From Puniceibacterium antarcticum (GTDB taxonomy: Bacteria > Pseudomonadota > Alphaproteobacteria > Rhodobacterales > Rhodobacteraceae), in NCBI RefSeq assembly GCF_002760615.1, contig NZ_AWWI01000021.1:1-64000 (forward strand): DNA of 64,000 nt. The letters run 5' to 3'. Both the position numbers and the translations under genes were made by a program. Below, piece by piece: positions 25,789-34,706 of this stretch (position 1 is its first letter; each line of letters starts with the position of its first letter). The notes beneath the pieces were generated by a model, which made no database searches, was not told the origin of the DNA, and worked only from the letters and a program-made list of their open reading frames with translations.

Positions 25789-25868
25789 TGACGTCGCTGC
25801 ATCTGCAGACAGCCGGGCGCGCCATTGCGGCCTTTGGGCGCGCCCGAATCTCTTTGGCTGCTGCATGA
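25788..25868 (+). CDS. Possible 26-residue leader peptide or remnant frame
   Basis: ATG overlapping the grxC stop (TGATG) opens a 26-codon frame. Its TGA overlaps the marR ATG (ATGA), so it bridges the two genes exactly. A 10-bp hairpin lies inside it. It may be a translational coupler, or the residue of a deletion that removed intervening genes. There is no recognisable protein similarity. Confidence 0.25.
   Translation: MTSLHLQTAGRAIAAFGRARISLAAA
25814..25846 (+). terminator. GC-rich hairpin between grxC and marR
   Basis: CGGGCGCGCC (25814-25823) pairs perfectly with GGCGCGCCCG (25837-25846) over a 13-nt loop. Weakly T-rich sequence (AATCTCTTTGG) follows. It could end the comF-grxC transcript or act as an attenuator ahead of marR. 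Confidence 0.55.
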
Positions 25869-26344
25869 GTGAAAACAATGCCTTGGCCATATCGCTGTTC
25901 AGCGAGCTTCTGACGGCGGATCAGTTGGTGCGCAACAGGCTCACGCGGGTGCTGCCGAACAAGATGGAGATTTCGCACTTTTCCGTTCTAAACCATCTGG
26001 CGCGCAGCGGGGCGGAACGCAGCCCCGCGCAACTGGCCCGCAGTTTTCACGTGACCCGTGGCGCCATGACCAACACATTGTCCAAGCTGGAAAATTCCGG
26101 CTATGTGCATATCCGCCCTGACTGGGATGATGCCAGGCGCAAGATGGTGTCGATCAGCCCGGCAGGAACGCAGGCGCGGGACGCGGCGCTGGATGCCATC
26201 ACACCGCTGATCAATGAAATGGTGTCAGAACTGGGTGAGGCAAAGGTCCGCGCCGCCCTGCCGGTGCTGCGGGAATTGCGCACAAAGCTGGAAAACGACT
26301 TAACATCTGGACCGTCGCCGGGGGCGCTGCCCCCGTCCCCCTGA
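25865..26344 (+). CDS. MarR-family transcriptional regulator
   Basis: A 159-residue winged-helix regulator. The DNA-binding part is clear: FSVLNHLARS, SPAQLARSFHVTRGAMTNTLSKLE as the helix-turn-helix, and DWDDARRKMVSISPAG as the wing. Ligand and targets are unknown. The last dozen residues (SGPSPGALPPSP) are encoded by an intergenic repeat unit containing a GC hairpin, so the natural C-terminus may once have been different. It is separated from grxC by a hairpin and convergent with ubiG. Confidence 0.88.
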   Translation: MSENNALAISLFSELLTADQLVRNRLTRVLPNKMEISHFSVLNHLARSGAERSPAQLARSFHVTRGAMTNTLSKLENSGYVHIRPDWDDARRKMVSISPAGTQARDAALDAITPLINEMVSELGEAKVRAALPVLRELRTKLENDLTSGPSPGALPPSP

Positions 26345-26385
26345 CGGGAGACTCCCCCGGGATATTTTTTGGCAGATGAAACCCG
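26313..26385 (+). repeat. Intergenic repeat unit with hairpin, copy 1
   Basis: The unit holds a perfect hairpin CGGGGGC-GCT-GCCCCCG (26319-26335), then CCCCCGGGATATTTTTTGG and CAGATGAAA. A related unit lies at 34640-34705 on the other strand. Similar units behind genes are, as I recall, common in Roseobacter genomes, where they may act as terminators. This copy overlaps the end of marR. Confidence 0.6.
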
Positions 26386-26451
26386 GGCGCTGTTTCGGGC
26401 CTTTTCTCTTTTCAAACACGCGCAGTGGCGGCGTCAATGCAGAGCCTCGGA

Positions 26452-27192
26452 TCAGGTCGGCTTGAGCGCGGCTGTGACGTAGTTCACGCTCAGATCCCGG
26501 GGCGAGATCTTCCAGCTCCAGGTGATGGGGCTGAACTGGAACCCCTTGCGATCAACGGGTTCGAGCCCGGCACGCGTCAGCAGATCAAAAAGCTCGTCCG
26601 GCGTGATGAACTTCGACCACTTATGTGTGCCTTTGGGCAGCCAGCGCATGACGTGTTCGGCCCCGACGATGGCCATGGCAAAGCTCTTGGCGTTCCGGTT
26701 GAGAGTGGAGCAGATGTGCAGCCCGCCGGGTTTCAGCAGCTCCTGACAGGCGGTGAGGTATCCCAGTGGATCGGCCACATGTTCGACCACCTCCATATTC
26801 AATACCACGTCAAAGCGCGCGCCCGTTGAGGCCAGATCTTCGGCGGTGGTGAAGAGGTAGTCGATTGTCAGGCCGGACTGGGCGGCATGGGCCTGTGCGA
26901 CCGGAATGTTGCGTTCTGCCGCATCGACGCCAACCACGGTGGCACCAAGACGGGCCATGGGTTCGCACAGCAGGCCACCACCGCAGCCGATGTCGAGGAT
27001 GTGCAGACCCGCAAAAGGCAGGGCCGCGGACAGGTCGCGGTCATATTCTGCGGCGATCTGGCGGGTGATATAATCCAGCCGACAGGGGTTCAGCATGTGC
27101 AGCGGTTTGAATTTTCCGTTCGGGTCCCACCATTCGGCAGCCATGGCGGTAAATTTGGCAATTTCTGACGGATCTACGGTGTTCGTGCTCAT
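26452..27192 (-). CDS. ubiG: Ubiquinone biosynthesis O-methyltransferase
   Basis: SAM-dependent enzyme performing both O-methylations in ubiquinone synthesis, at the inner membrane. The 246 residues start with [19 protein letters not shown], typical of UbiG. The SAM motif I is [16 protein letters not shown] and the later motif [14 protein letters not shown] is intact. Ubiquinone is the signal and electron carrier for the RegB kinase encoded elsewhere in this window. It diverges from pip with a 62-bp gap containing an AT-rich stretch likely to hold both promoters. Confidence 0.96.
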   Translation of the reverse strand: MSTNTVDPSEIAKFTAMAAEWWDPNGKFKPLHMLNPCRLDYITRQIAAEYDRDLSAALPFAGLHILDIGCGGGLLCEPMARLGATVVGVDAAERNIPVAQAHAAQSGLTIDYLFTTAEDLASTGARFDVVLNMEVVEHVADPLGYLTACQELLKPGGLHICSTLNRNAKSFAMAIVGAEHVMRWLPKGTHKWSKFITPDELFDLLTRAGLEPVDRKGFQFSPITWSWKISPRDLSVNYVTAALKPT

Positions 27193-27254
27193 CTCTGAAT
27201 TTTCCCATCCTTTTCCGGTGGCCTTTTGGGCGTTGGGTCCAATATATATCTCTC

Positions 27255-28232
27255 ATGGATAAAGACTTGGGCCAAAAACGCGCAGTGCAGTACCTCTATC
27301 CCCCGATTGATCCGTTTGACCAGCGCATGATGGATGTGGGTGAGGGGCATACCGTCTATATGGAACAATGCGGCAAGCCGGATGGTATTCCCGTGATCGT
27401 GCTGCATGGCGGTCCCGGCGGCGGGTGCAGCCCGTCGATGCGGCGGTATTTTGATCCTGCGCTCTATCGCATCGTGCTATTCGATCAGCGCGGCTGTGGC
27501 CGCTCACGCCCGCACGCCAGCGTCACGGACAACACCACCTGGCATCTGGTCGGCGATATTGAAAAGATTCGCGCAGCGCTGGGTGTGGAGAAATTCATCG
27601 TCTTTGGCGGAAGCTGGGGGGCGACTCTTGCGCTGATCTACGCGCTCAGCCACCCGGACCACGTGCGCCAGCTGGTGTTGCGGGGGGTCTTTTTGATGAC
27701 GCAAGCCGAGCTCGACTGGTTCTATGGCGGCGGCGCGGGGCTGTTTTGGCCAGAACCCTGGGCGCGGTTTGCCGATCTCATCCCCGAGGATGAGCGTCAC
27801 GACATGATCGGCGCCTATCACAAGCGGCTGTTTTCCGGCGACTTGCAGACGGAAACAAAATACGCCCGCGCCTGGTCAGGCTGGGAAAATGCGCTGGCCA
27901 GCGTCTATTCCAGCGGTCAGGGCGGCGAGGCGCCGGGAGAGTATGCCCGGGCCTTTGCACGGCTTGAGAATCACTATTTCACCCATAGCGGATTTCTGGA
28001 CAGTGACGGCTGGATCCTGAACAACATCGAGCGGATCGCGCAGATCCCCGGGGTCATCGTGCAGGGGCGCTATGACATGATCTGCCCTCCGGCGCGGGCC
28101 TGGAATCTGGCAAAGCTCTGGCCGAATGCCGACCTGCGGATGATCCGCAATGCCGGTCACGCCCTGTCCGAACCCGGGATCAGTGCAGAGCTTGTGCGGG
28201 TGATGGATCAGATCGCGCAGATAAAAAGCTGA
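27255..28232 (+). CDS. pip: Proline iminopeptidase
   Basis: Cytosolic serine peptidase of the alpha/beta-hydrolase fold that removes N-terminal proline from peptides. The 325 residues show the oxyanion motif HGGPGGGCSP, the nucleophile elbow GGSWGATLAL, DQRGCGRSRPHA and the late histidine in RNAGHALSEPG. No good ribosome-binding site precedes ATG 27255 (only TATATATCTCTC), so the mRNA may be leaderless. A peptide-type ABC importer operon begins 110 bp downstream on the same strand, which fits use of imported peptides. Confidence 0.94.
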   Translation: MDKDLGQKRAVQYLYPPIDPFDQRMMDVGEGHTVYMEQCGKPDGIPVIVLHGGPGGGCSPSMRRYFDPALYRIVLFDQRGCGRSRPHASVTDNTTWHLVGDIEKIRAALGVEKFIVFGGSWGATLALIYALSHPDHVRQLVLRGVFLMTQAELDWFYGGGAGLFWPEPWARFADLIPEDERHDMIGAYHKRLFSGDLQTETKYARAWSGWENALASVYSSGQGGEAPGEYARAFARLENHYFTHSGFLDSDGWILNNIERIAQIPGVIVQGRYDMICPPARAWNLAKLWPNADLRMIRNAGHALSEPGISAELVRVMDQIAQIKS

Positions 28233-28341
28233 TTGTGGTCAAACATTTCGCGGTAAGGTTGAAATGTGAAAGATGTGTTTACACGACTGCGCTCCATTCG
28301 TTAACATTGCCACTCCCATAAAAAGCTGAACTGGCGCATCC

Positions 28342-29340
28342 TTGTCCATCGTTCTGAAAATCATAGTGCAGCGGCTGGGCCTTGGGGTTGTGACGCTCTT
28401 CGTTGTTTCAATCCTGATCTTCACCGCTGTGAACATGCTGCCGGGCGACTTTGCCCAGGCCATATTGGGTCAGGGTGCCACGCCAGAGGCCGTTGCCTCG
28501 ATCCGGCGTGATCTCGGGCTCGATCAGCCACCCGTCCTGCGGTATTTCCACTGGCTGGCCGGCGCAATTCAGGGGGATCTGGGCAATTCCTTCGCTCAGG
28601 CGAACTTTGCCAGCTTCGTCGGATCAGACAGCGGCGGCAACAAGGCGTCGGTTGCCGCGCAGATCGCGCCACGCTTCTGGAACACCATGTTTCTTGCCGG
28701 GGTTACAGCGCTGATCGCCGTGCCGTTTTCGGTTCTGCTGGGCATTCTTGCCGCGCTCTACCGCAGTTCGGTCTTTGACAAGTTCACCAACATTTTCACC
28801 CTATCCTCGATCAGCAGCCCGGAATTCTTTCTGGCCTATATCCTGATTCTGTTCCTGGCCGTCCTGAATCCCTGGCTGCCAAGCCTGTCGAACATCTATC
28901 AGGGGATGGGCTTTGGCGAGCGGCTGGAGAAAACGCTACTGCCAGCGCTGACCCTGACGCTTGTGGTGACGGCGCATATGATGCGCATGACGCGAGCGGC
29001 GATTATCAATCTGCTGGCCAGCCCCTATATCGAAATGGCACGGCTCAAGGGCACCAGCCCGATGCGGGTCATCGTGCGCCACGCCCTGCCAAACGCTCTG
29101 GCGCCGATCATTAACGTGATCGCGCTGAACCTCGCCTATCTGATCACCGGCGTTGTCGTGGTCGAGGTGGTGTTCGTCTATCCGGGCATAGGGCAGCTCT
29201 TCGTCGATTCGGTCAAGATTCGGGATATCCCTGTTGTTCAGGCCTGCTGTCTGATCTTTGCCGCAGCCTATATCCTTCTCAACCTGACGGCGGACATCAT
29301 GTCGATTCTCTCGAACCCCCGCCTGAGGCACCCGAAATGA
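28342..29340 (+). CDS. Peptide-type ABC importer permease 1 (DppB-like)
   Basis: A 332-residue inner-membrane permease of the dipeptide/oligopeptide class: N-terminal LGLGVVTLFVVSILIF helix, then six or so spans. The coupling EAA loop reads YIEMARLKGTSPMRVIVRHALP. The start is TTG at 28342 without a strong ribosome site; GTG at 28366 is an alternative, but the longer form matches the usual N-terminus. It is the first gene of a four-gene operon (permease, permease, fused ATPase, binding protein). The next gene overlaps it by 4 bp. Confidence 0.88.
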   Translation: MSIVLKIIVQRLGLGVVTLFVVSILIFTAVNMLPGDFAQAILGQGATPEAVASIRRDLGLDQPPVLRYFHWLAGAIQGDLGNSFAQANFASFVGSDSGGNKASVAAQIAPRFWNTMFLAGVTALIAVPFSVLLGILAALYRSSVFDKFTNIFTLSSISSPEFFLAYILILFLAVLNPWLPSLSNIYQGMGFGERLEKTLLPALTLTLVVTAHMMRMTRAAIINLLASPYIEMARLKGTSPMRVIVRHALPNALAPIINVIALNLAYLITGVVVVEVVFVYPGIGQLFVDSVKIRDIPVVQACCLIFAAAYILLNLTADIMSILSNPRLRHPK

Positions 29341-30542
29341 ATATTTGGGTAATTTTCCTGATCGTCTTCGTGGCCTGTTTTGTGGCGGGCTGGGTCTTCC
29401 GGTTTGCAGGTGAGAAAATCACCGAGGGCAAGCCGTTCTTTCGCGACATGTCGATGGGGGTCGCCTTTGGCTATGCTCTGGGTCTTGTGGTTCTGGTCTG
29501 GGTGGTCTGGTCCTATTACCTGTCCCGGACGTTGCCCGCACCCGAGGTCAACAAATACTTCTTCTTCCGCATGGCAATAGATGGTTTCATTCTGTTTTCC
29601 ATAGCGGCCTGGCTGTTCCGTCTGCTGGGGCGCATCGTTGGGACGCAAGCCACGAAAAAACTGTTTCGGCAGATGCCGCTGACCGCAAGTTTTGGCCTGA
29701 TGACGATCCTGATCTACGCCGTTCTGGCAATTTTTGCCGGGCTCTTGGCCCCCTACGGGCAGGAACAGATCATTCAGGGCGCGGCCGCCAACATTGCCCC
29801 CGGGGGTGACCCCGCTATGGGCGGTAATCCCGCCTTTCCACTGGGCACCGACCAGATCGGCCGCGATATCCTCAGCCGTCTGATCTATGGCGCGCAGAAC
29901 ACCGTGGGGATCGCCTTTGTGACGACCTGTCTTGCCTTTGTTCTGGGCGGCACGCTCGGCTTTCTTGCGGCGACTCTGGGCGGCTGGCTTGATCAGGTGC
30001 TCAGCCGCGCGATCGACGTGCTGATGGCGATCCCCTCGCTGATCTTTGCCTTGCTGCTGATGACCATCGCCAGCGCCTGGGCCGGCTCGCAGGGCGGAAT
30101 GCTGACAGCCTACATGGTGATCATCATCGCGGTGATCGATTCGACCCGGGTGTTCCGTCTGGCACGGGCGGTCGGCGCGAACATCGTGGTGATGGATTAT
30201 ATCGAAGCGGCCAAGCTGCGCGGAGAGGGGCTGTTCTATCTGATCTTCCAAGAGATCCTGCCAAATGCCCTCTCCCCTCTGTTGGCTGAATTCGGCCTGC
30301 GCTTCTGCTTTGTCTTCCTGACAATCGCCTCGCTTTCCTTTCTTGGGGTGGGCATCCAGCCGCCTCTGGCGGACTGGGGCACGATGGTGCGGGATCTGGC
30401 ACAGTTCATTAATTTCGCCGCCTTTGCCCCCCGCGTCGCCTCTGCACCGCTGCTCGCCGCAGGGGCGATTGCCTTGCTGACCGTCGCTGTGAACTTTGTC
30501 GTGGACTGGATGCTGCAAAGATCGTCGGGATTGAAGGAATGA
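29337..30542 (+). CDS. Peptide-type ABC importer permease 2 (DppC-like, long form)
   Basis: A 401-residue permease, about 100 residues longer than a standard DppC. The extra N-terminal part adds two hydrophobic helices (IWVIFLIVFVACFVAGWVF and GYALGLVVLVWVVWSYYL) plus a third before the usual region. The conserved core follows (LGTDQIGRDILSRLIYGAQ, then YIEAAKLRGEGLFYLIF). It pairs with permease 1 in the membrane. ATG overlaps the preceding stop, and the next ATG overlaps its own stop. Confidence 0.9.
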   Translation: MNIWVIFLIVFVACFVAGWVFRFAGEKITEGKPFFRDMSMGVAFGYALGLVVLVWVVWSYYLSRTLPAPEVNKYFFFRMAIDGFILFSIAAWLFRLLGRIVGTQATKKLFRQMPLTASFGLMTILIYAVLAIFAGLLAPYGQEQIIQGAAANIAPGGDPAMGGNPAFPLGTDQIGRDILSRLIYGAQNTVGIAFVTTCLAFVLGGTLGFLAATLGGWLDQVLSRAIDVLMAIPSLIFALLLMTIASAWAGSQGGMLTAYMVIIIAVIDSTRVFRLARAVGANIVVMDYIEAAKLRGEGLFYLIFQEILPNALSPLLAEFGLRFCFVFLTIASLSFLGVGIQPPLADWGTMVRDLAQFINFAAFAPRVASAPLLAAGAIALLTVAVNFVVDWMLQRSSGLKE

Positions 30543-32185
30543 GCCGTCTGCTGACCATGAAAAATGTCTGGATAGAGGGTCGCTCGGACGAGACGTGGAC
30601 TCCGATCATCAACGGCATCGACCTGCATCTGGACAAGGGCGAGGTACTGGGCCTGATCGGCGAATCCGGGGCCGGCAAATCGACCATGGGTCTGGCGGCC
30701 ATGGGATTCTGCCGCGATGGCGTGCGTATTTCAAAGGGGTCTGTGTATTTTGACGGGATCGACCTGCTCAAGGCCAGTGCCGCCAAAAAACGCTCCTTGC
30801 TGGGCAAGCGGATTGCCTATGTGGCGCAATCGGCTGCGGCCTCGTTCAACCCGGCGCACAGGATCATCGATCAGCACACCGAAGGCCCCGTGCAGCACAG
30901 CGTCATGTCCCGGGCGCAAAGCGAACAGGACGCGATCGAACTTTATGCAAAGCTGCGCCTGCCTGACCCCGAGCAGATCGGTTTTCGCTATCCGCATCAG
31001 GTGTCCGGCGGTCAGCTCCAGCGCGCTATGACAGCGATGGCAATGTCCTGCCGACCTGATCTGATCATCTTTGACGAACCCACAACCGCGCTGGATGTGA
31101 CCACCCAGATCGAGGTGCTGGCCAGTATCCGGGACATTGTCGACCAGTTCGGCACGTCGGCGATCTACATCACGCATGATCTGGCGGTCGTCGCGCAGAT
31201 GGCGGACCGTATCAAGGTGCTGCTGAAGGGCGATGAGGTTGAAACCAACGACACCCGCGCCATGCTGAGCCACCCCAAGGAGGAATACACCCGAAGCCTC
31301 TGGGCCGTGCGCCATTTCAAGCGGCCCGCGAAACCGGCAGTACACACTTCGGCGACCCCGGTGGTATCGGTGCAAGCCATCTCTGCAGGCTATGCAAAGG
31401 TCGACGTGCTGCACGAAGTCAGCTTTGACATTCACGAGGGGCGGACAGTTGCCGTGGTCGGTGAATCCGGATCGGGCAAATCCACTGTAGCGCGCTGCAT
31501 CACCGGGCTTCTGCCCCCGCGCGAAGGTGTGATCGAATTCGACGGCATTGCCCTGCCGCTGGATTACCGCAAGCGCACCAAGGATCAGTTGCGTCAGGCG
31601 CAGATGATCTATCAGATGGCGGACACGGCGTTGAATCCGCAGAAGACCATTGGCGAAATCATCGGTCGACCGGTCGAATTCTATATGGGCCTCAAGGGGC
31701 GCGACAAACGCCGCCGGGTCGAGGAACTACTGGATGAGATCGAATTGCCAGCCGATCAGTATTTCGACCGTCTGCCATCTGAACTTTCCGGCGGACAGAA
31801 ACAGCGCATCGGCATCGCCCGCGCGCTTGCGGCAGAACCCAGATTCATCATCTGCGATGAAGTGACATCAGCCCTCGATCAGCTTGTGGCCGAGGGGATT
31901 CTCAAGCTTCTGGCGCGGCTTCAGGACGAGCTTCATCTGAGTTACATGTTCATCACGCACGATCTGGCCACGGTGCGATCCATCGCGGACGAGGTGGTCG
32001 TGATGAAGGATGGCAAGGTGGTCGAACAGGGGTCCAAGACCGAAATGTTCAGCCCGCCGCATCATCCCTATACCGATCTGCTGCTCAGCTCGGTTCCCGA
32101 GATGGATCCGGACTGGCTGTCCAACCTGCTGGCCGAACGTGGCGTCGAAAATATCGGCGATGCAGCCGTGAAAAAAATGAAATAA
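30539..32185 (+). CDS. Peptide-type ABC importer ATPase, two domains fused (DppD-DppF)
   Basis: A 548-residue protein holding both ATPase subunits in one chain. Domain 1 (about 1-260) has GESGAGKST, SGGQLQRAMTA and FDEPTTALD. Domain 2 (about 275-535) has GESGSGKST, LSGGQKQRIGIARAL and CDEVTSALD. Both sites look catalytically complete. Each domain ends with the HPYTDLL/EYTRSLW-type tail of oligopeptide transporters. It energises the two permeases upstream and overlaps the second by 4 bp. The binding protein follows after 50 bp. Confidence 0.93.
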   Translation: MSRLLTMKNVWIEGRSDETWTPIINGIDLHLDKGEVLGLIGESGAGKSTMGLAAMGFCRDGVRISKGSVYFDGIDLLKASAAKKRSLLGKRIAYVAQSAAASFNPAHRIIDQHTEGPVQHSVMSRAQSEQDAIELYAKLRLPDPEQIGFRYPHQVSGGQLQRAMTAMAMSCRPDLIIFDEPTTALDVTTQIEVLASIRDIVDQFGTSAIYITHDLAVVAQMADRIKVLLKGDEVETNDTRAMLSHPKEEYTRSLWAVRHFKRPAKPAVHTSATPVVSVQAISAGYAKVDVLHEVSFDIHEGRTVAVVGESGSGKSTVARCITGLLPPREGVIEFDGIALPLDYRKRTKDQLRQAQMIYQMADTALNPQKTIGEIIGRPVEFYMGLKGRDKRRRVEELLDEIELPADQYFDRLPSELSGGQKQRIGIARALAAEPRFIICDEVTSALDQLVAEGILKLLARLQDELHLSYMFITHDLATVRSIADEVVVMKDGKVVEQGSKTEMFSPPHHPYTDLLLSSVPEMDPDWLSNLLAERGVENIGDAAVKKMK

Positions 32186-32235
32186 GGTGACGCCCAGAAC
32201 ACCGGGTGCCACGATACTACTCAGGGAGACGATCA

Positions 32236-33789
32236 ATGATTGGAATTAGCAGACGCGGATTGCTGAAATCCGGCGCAGCGGCGGGCGTGCTCGCGGCGAC
32301 AGGCCTGCCTGTTTTTGCCCAGGCCAAGCGCGGCGGACGTCTCAAGGTCGGCCTCAACGGCGCCAACACTTCCGACAGCTGGGATGGTCGCACGCAATCG
32401 GATATCTTTATGATCTGCAGCTCACAGGGCGCTGTTTTTGATTCCCTGACCGAGGTTGCCGCTGACGGCTCGCTTGTGGGCGAGCTGGCCACCGATTGGG
32501 AAGCGACACCAGATGCCAAGACCTGGACCTTCAATCTGCGTCAGGGCGTGACCTTCCACAATGGCAAGGCTTTTGGCGCCGATGACGTCATCGAATCGCT
32601 GCAGCTGCACGTGGCCGAAGGGTCGAAATCGGCAGCACAGCCGATTGTTGCGTCGATCACCGAGATGAAGAAGATCACAGATCTGCAGGTGCAGTTCACG
32701 CTCAGGGACGGCAATGCCGACTTCCCCTACCTCATGTCCGATTATCACCTGCTGATGTATCCGGCAGGCCAGATCGAAGAGGCCATCGCCATCGGGATCG
32801 GCACCGGCCTTTACAAGGTCCAGAGCTTCGAGCCGGGCGTGCGCATGGTCGCCACCCGGGTGGACAGTCATTACAAGGACGGGGCCAGCGGCTGGTTTGA
32901 CGAGATCGAATATATCGCGATCAACGACAACACCGCCCGGATGAACGCACTGATGACCGGTCAGGTCGATGCGATCAACCGCATCGATTTCAAGACCGAA
33001 GCCCTGCTCAAGGCCAATCCGATGATCCGCATTCAGGAAGTGACGGGTAACCAGCACTACACCTTTCCGATGCTGACGAATGTGGCACCGTTCAACGATG
33101 TGAACGTCCGCAAGGCGCTGAAATACGGCATCAACCGGCAAGAGATGGTGGACAAGATCCTCCAGGGTCATGGCCGGGTCGGCAATGACACCCCCATCGG
33201 CCCCGCAAACCAGTATTTTGCCGGCGATATGGAGCAGCTGGCCTTTGATCCTGACAAGGCGAAGTTCCACTTGAAAGAGGCCGGTCTCGATTCGATCAAC
33301 ATTGATCTCTCGGCGTCCAACGCGGCGTTCGAAGGGGCAGTGGATGCAGCGCAGCTGTTCCAGGCCTCGTCCAAAGGCGCTGGCATCAACATCAACCTCG
33401 TGCAAGAACCGGCGGACGGCTACTGGTCGAACGTCTGGCTTAAAAAGCCGTTCTGCGCCTCTTACTGGTCAGGTCGCGCGACAGAGGACTGGATGTTCTC
33501 CTCGGCCTACAAGGAAGGGGTGCCGTGGAACGACAGCCAATGGGGCAGCGACGACAGCGCGCGGTTCCAGGACCTGCTGCTGACCGCACGGGCCGAACTT
33601 GACAGTGCCAAACGGCGCGACATGTACCACGAAATGCAGATGATCCTGCGCGACGAGGGCGGTGTTCTGGTCCCGATGTTCGCCAACTATGTTGATGCGA
33701 TCAACAATAAGATCGCGACGCCGGACACGGTGGGCAACCTGTGGCAGATGGACAATGCCCGCGTGGCCGAACGCTGGCATATGGCCTGA
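32236..33789 (+). CDS. Peptide-type ABC importer substrate-binding protein (family 5)
   Basis: A 517-residue periplasmic binding protein. A twin-arginine signal is evident (SRRGLLKSGAAAGVLAATG, cleavage near VFAQ). Family 5 hallmarks follow: FNLRQGVTFHNGKAFGADDV, then FNDVNVRKALKYGINRQE. ATG 32236 was chosen over 32206 for the signal peptide and the CAGGGAGA ribosome site. Family 5 proteins bind peptides but also nickel, opines or sugars, so the substrate is unproven; the upstream pip gene favours peptides. It is last in the operon, before a strong terminator. Confidence 0.92.
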   Translation: MIGISRRGLLKSGAAAGVLAATGLPVFAQAKRGGRLKVGLNGANTSDSWDGRTQSDIFMICSSQGAVFDSLTEVAADGSLVGELATDWEATPDAKTWTFNLRQGVTFHNGKAFGADDVIESLQLHVAEGSKSAAQPIVASITEMKKITDLQVQFTLRDGNADFPYLMSDYHLLMYPAGQIEEAIAIGIGTGLYKVQSFEPGVRMVATRVDSHYKDGASGWFDEIEYIAINDNTARMNALMTGQVDAINRIDFKTEALLKANPMIRIQEVTGNQHYTFPMLTNVAPFNDVNVRKALKYGINRQEMVDKILQGHGRVGNDTPIGPANQYFAGDMEQLAFDPDKAKFHLKEAGLDSINIDLSASNAAFEGAVDAAQLFQASSKGAGININLVQEPADGYWSNVWLKKPFCASYWSGRATEDWMFSSAYKEGVPWNDSQWGSDDSARFQDLLLTARAELDSAKRRDMYHEMQMILRDEGGVLVPMFANYVDAINNKIATPDTVGNLWQMDNARVAERWHMA

Positions 33790-33808
33790 AGCCCCTCTTC
33801 CTAAACGC

Positions 33809-33836
33809 AAAAGCCCCGCCATCTGGTGGGGCTTTT
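33809..33836 (+). terminator. Rho-independent terminator of the ABC importer operon
   Basis: AAAAGCCCCGCC (33809-33820) and GGTGGGGCTTTT (33825-33836) form a 12-bp stem with one wobble and an ATCT loop, followed by TGTTTC. It lies between the importer operon and the convergent lyxose isomerase-like gene and may serve both. Confidence 0.9.
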
Positions 33837-33862
33837 TGTTTCAGCAACAGCGCCTTGCAGCG

Positions 33863-34540
33863 TCACAGCAGCCGGTCGTAATCGTTGACCAGCAGATGCA
33901 CGGGGTCTTCGTCTTCCTCGATATTCGAGAAACGGCCAATCGCCATCTCGAAGATATTGTCGAGCAGATCGTCATTCACCGTCGAAACCTCGACAATCAG
34001 CACATCGCCACCTTCGCCCCAGAACGCATGCCAGTCCCCGGGCATAAGCGTCACCGATTCACCCGGATCCAGCTTCAGCAACCCGCCGGCCTGCACGCTG
34101 CGCGCGATACCATCCACCATGACCGTCACGTCTGCGTCGCGGTCGATGCCGCCATCGGGGTTTGACGCGAACAACTCCATCACCAGTCTTCCGCCGCCAC
34201 GGTTGATGATGTCCTCGGCCTTTAGGTCATGGCGGTGCATCGGACTGAGCTGCTGATCGCGCGAAATCATGATCTTTTCGGCATAGAGCATGCCGCGCCC
34301 TTGGCTCAGATCACTCAGTCGTCCGTTGCGGGTGGTGAAAAGGAAAAGCCCCATCTCGTCGAACTTTTCGGCGCCATAGTCGGTGATATCCCAGCCCATG
34401 CGCCGCGCCTTGATCTGGCTGTGATCCGCCGCGCGCAGGGCGTCGGGCGCCCAATAGGCAAAGGGCGGCAGGATGACCCCGTGCGAGCGGATGAAGGCAT
34501 CGCCCTCGCGCAGGATTTCATTGATACGGGACCGTTTCAT
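33863..34540 (-). CDS. D-lyxose isomerase-like cupin protein
   Basis: A 225-residue protein of the D-lyxose ketol-isomerase family (lyxose to xylulose, also mannose to fructose). The cupin metal site is visible as SPMHRHDLKAEDIINRGGG and the late histidine in MPGDWHAFWGE. The N-terminal INEILREGDAFIRSHG and WDITDYG blocks also fit. Real substrate preference is unknown, and no pentose kinase or sugar regulator adjoins it. It is convergent with the ABC importer, across a terminator, so a link to that transporter is not implied by operon structure. Confidence 0.85.
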   Translation of the reverse strand: MKRSRINEILREGDAFIRSHGVILPPFAYWAPDALRAADHSQIKARRMGWDITDYGAEKFDEMGLFLFTTRNGRLSDLSQGRGMLYAEKIMISRDQQLSPMHRHDLKAEDIINRGGGRLVMELFASNPDGGIDRDADVTVMVDGIARSVQAGGLLKLDPGESVTLMPGDWHAFWGEGGDVLIVEVSTVNDDLLDNIFEMAIGRFSNIEEDEDPVHLLVNDYDRLL

Positions 34541-34639
34541 CGGGGGCCTCAGGCTGCTGTTTGCGCAATTCTATCCGCGCACGGGCTTTGCGGCCAGCGT
34601 CGCTGTGCGCATTTTTAAGACAAGAGGATGGGAAGGGCC

Positions 34640-34705
34640 CCGCCCGTCTTCTCATTTCAAATACGCCGGGAAGCGCGAGGGGCAGCACCCCTCGCCTTGA
34701 TCCGG
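34640..34705 (-). repeat. Intergenic repeat unit with hairpin, copy 2
   Basis: Read on the minus strand, the unit holds a hairpin GCGAGGGGT-GCT-GCCCCTCGC (34675-34695), then CCCGGCGTATTTGAAATGAGAAGA. It matches the layout of the unit at 26313-26385: a GGGGNGCTGCCCC hairpin, CCCGGN(A/G)TATTT, then an A-rich tail. It starts 2 bp after the hslU stop codon and probably ends the hslVU transcript. Confidence 0.6.
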
Positions 34706-34706
34706 T

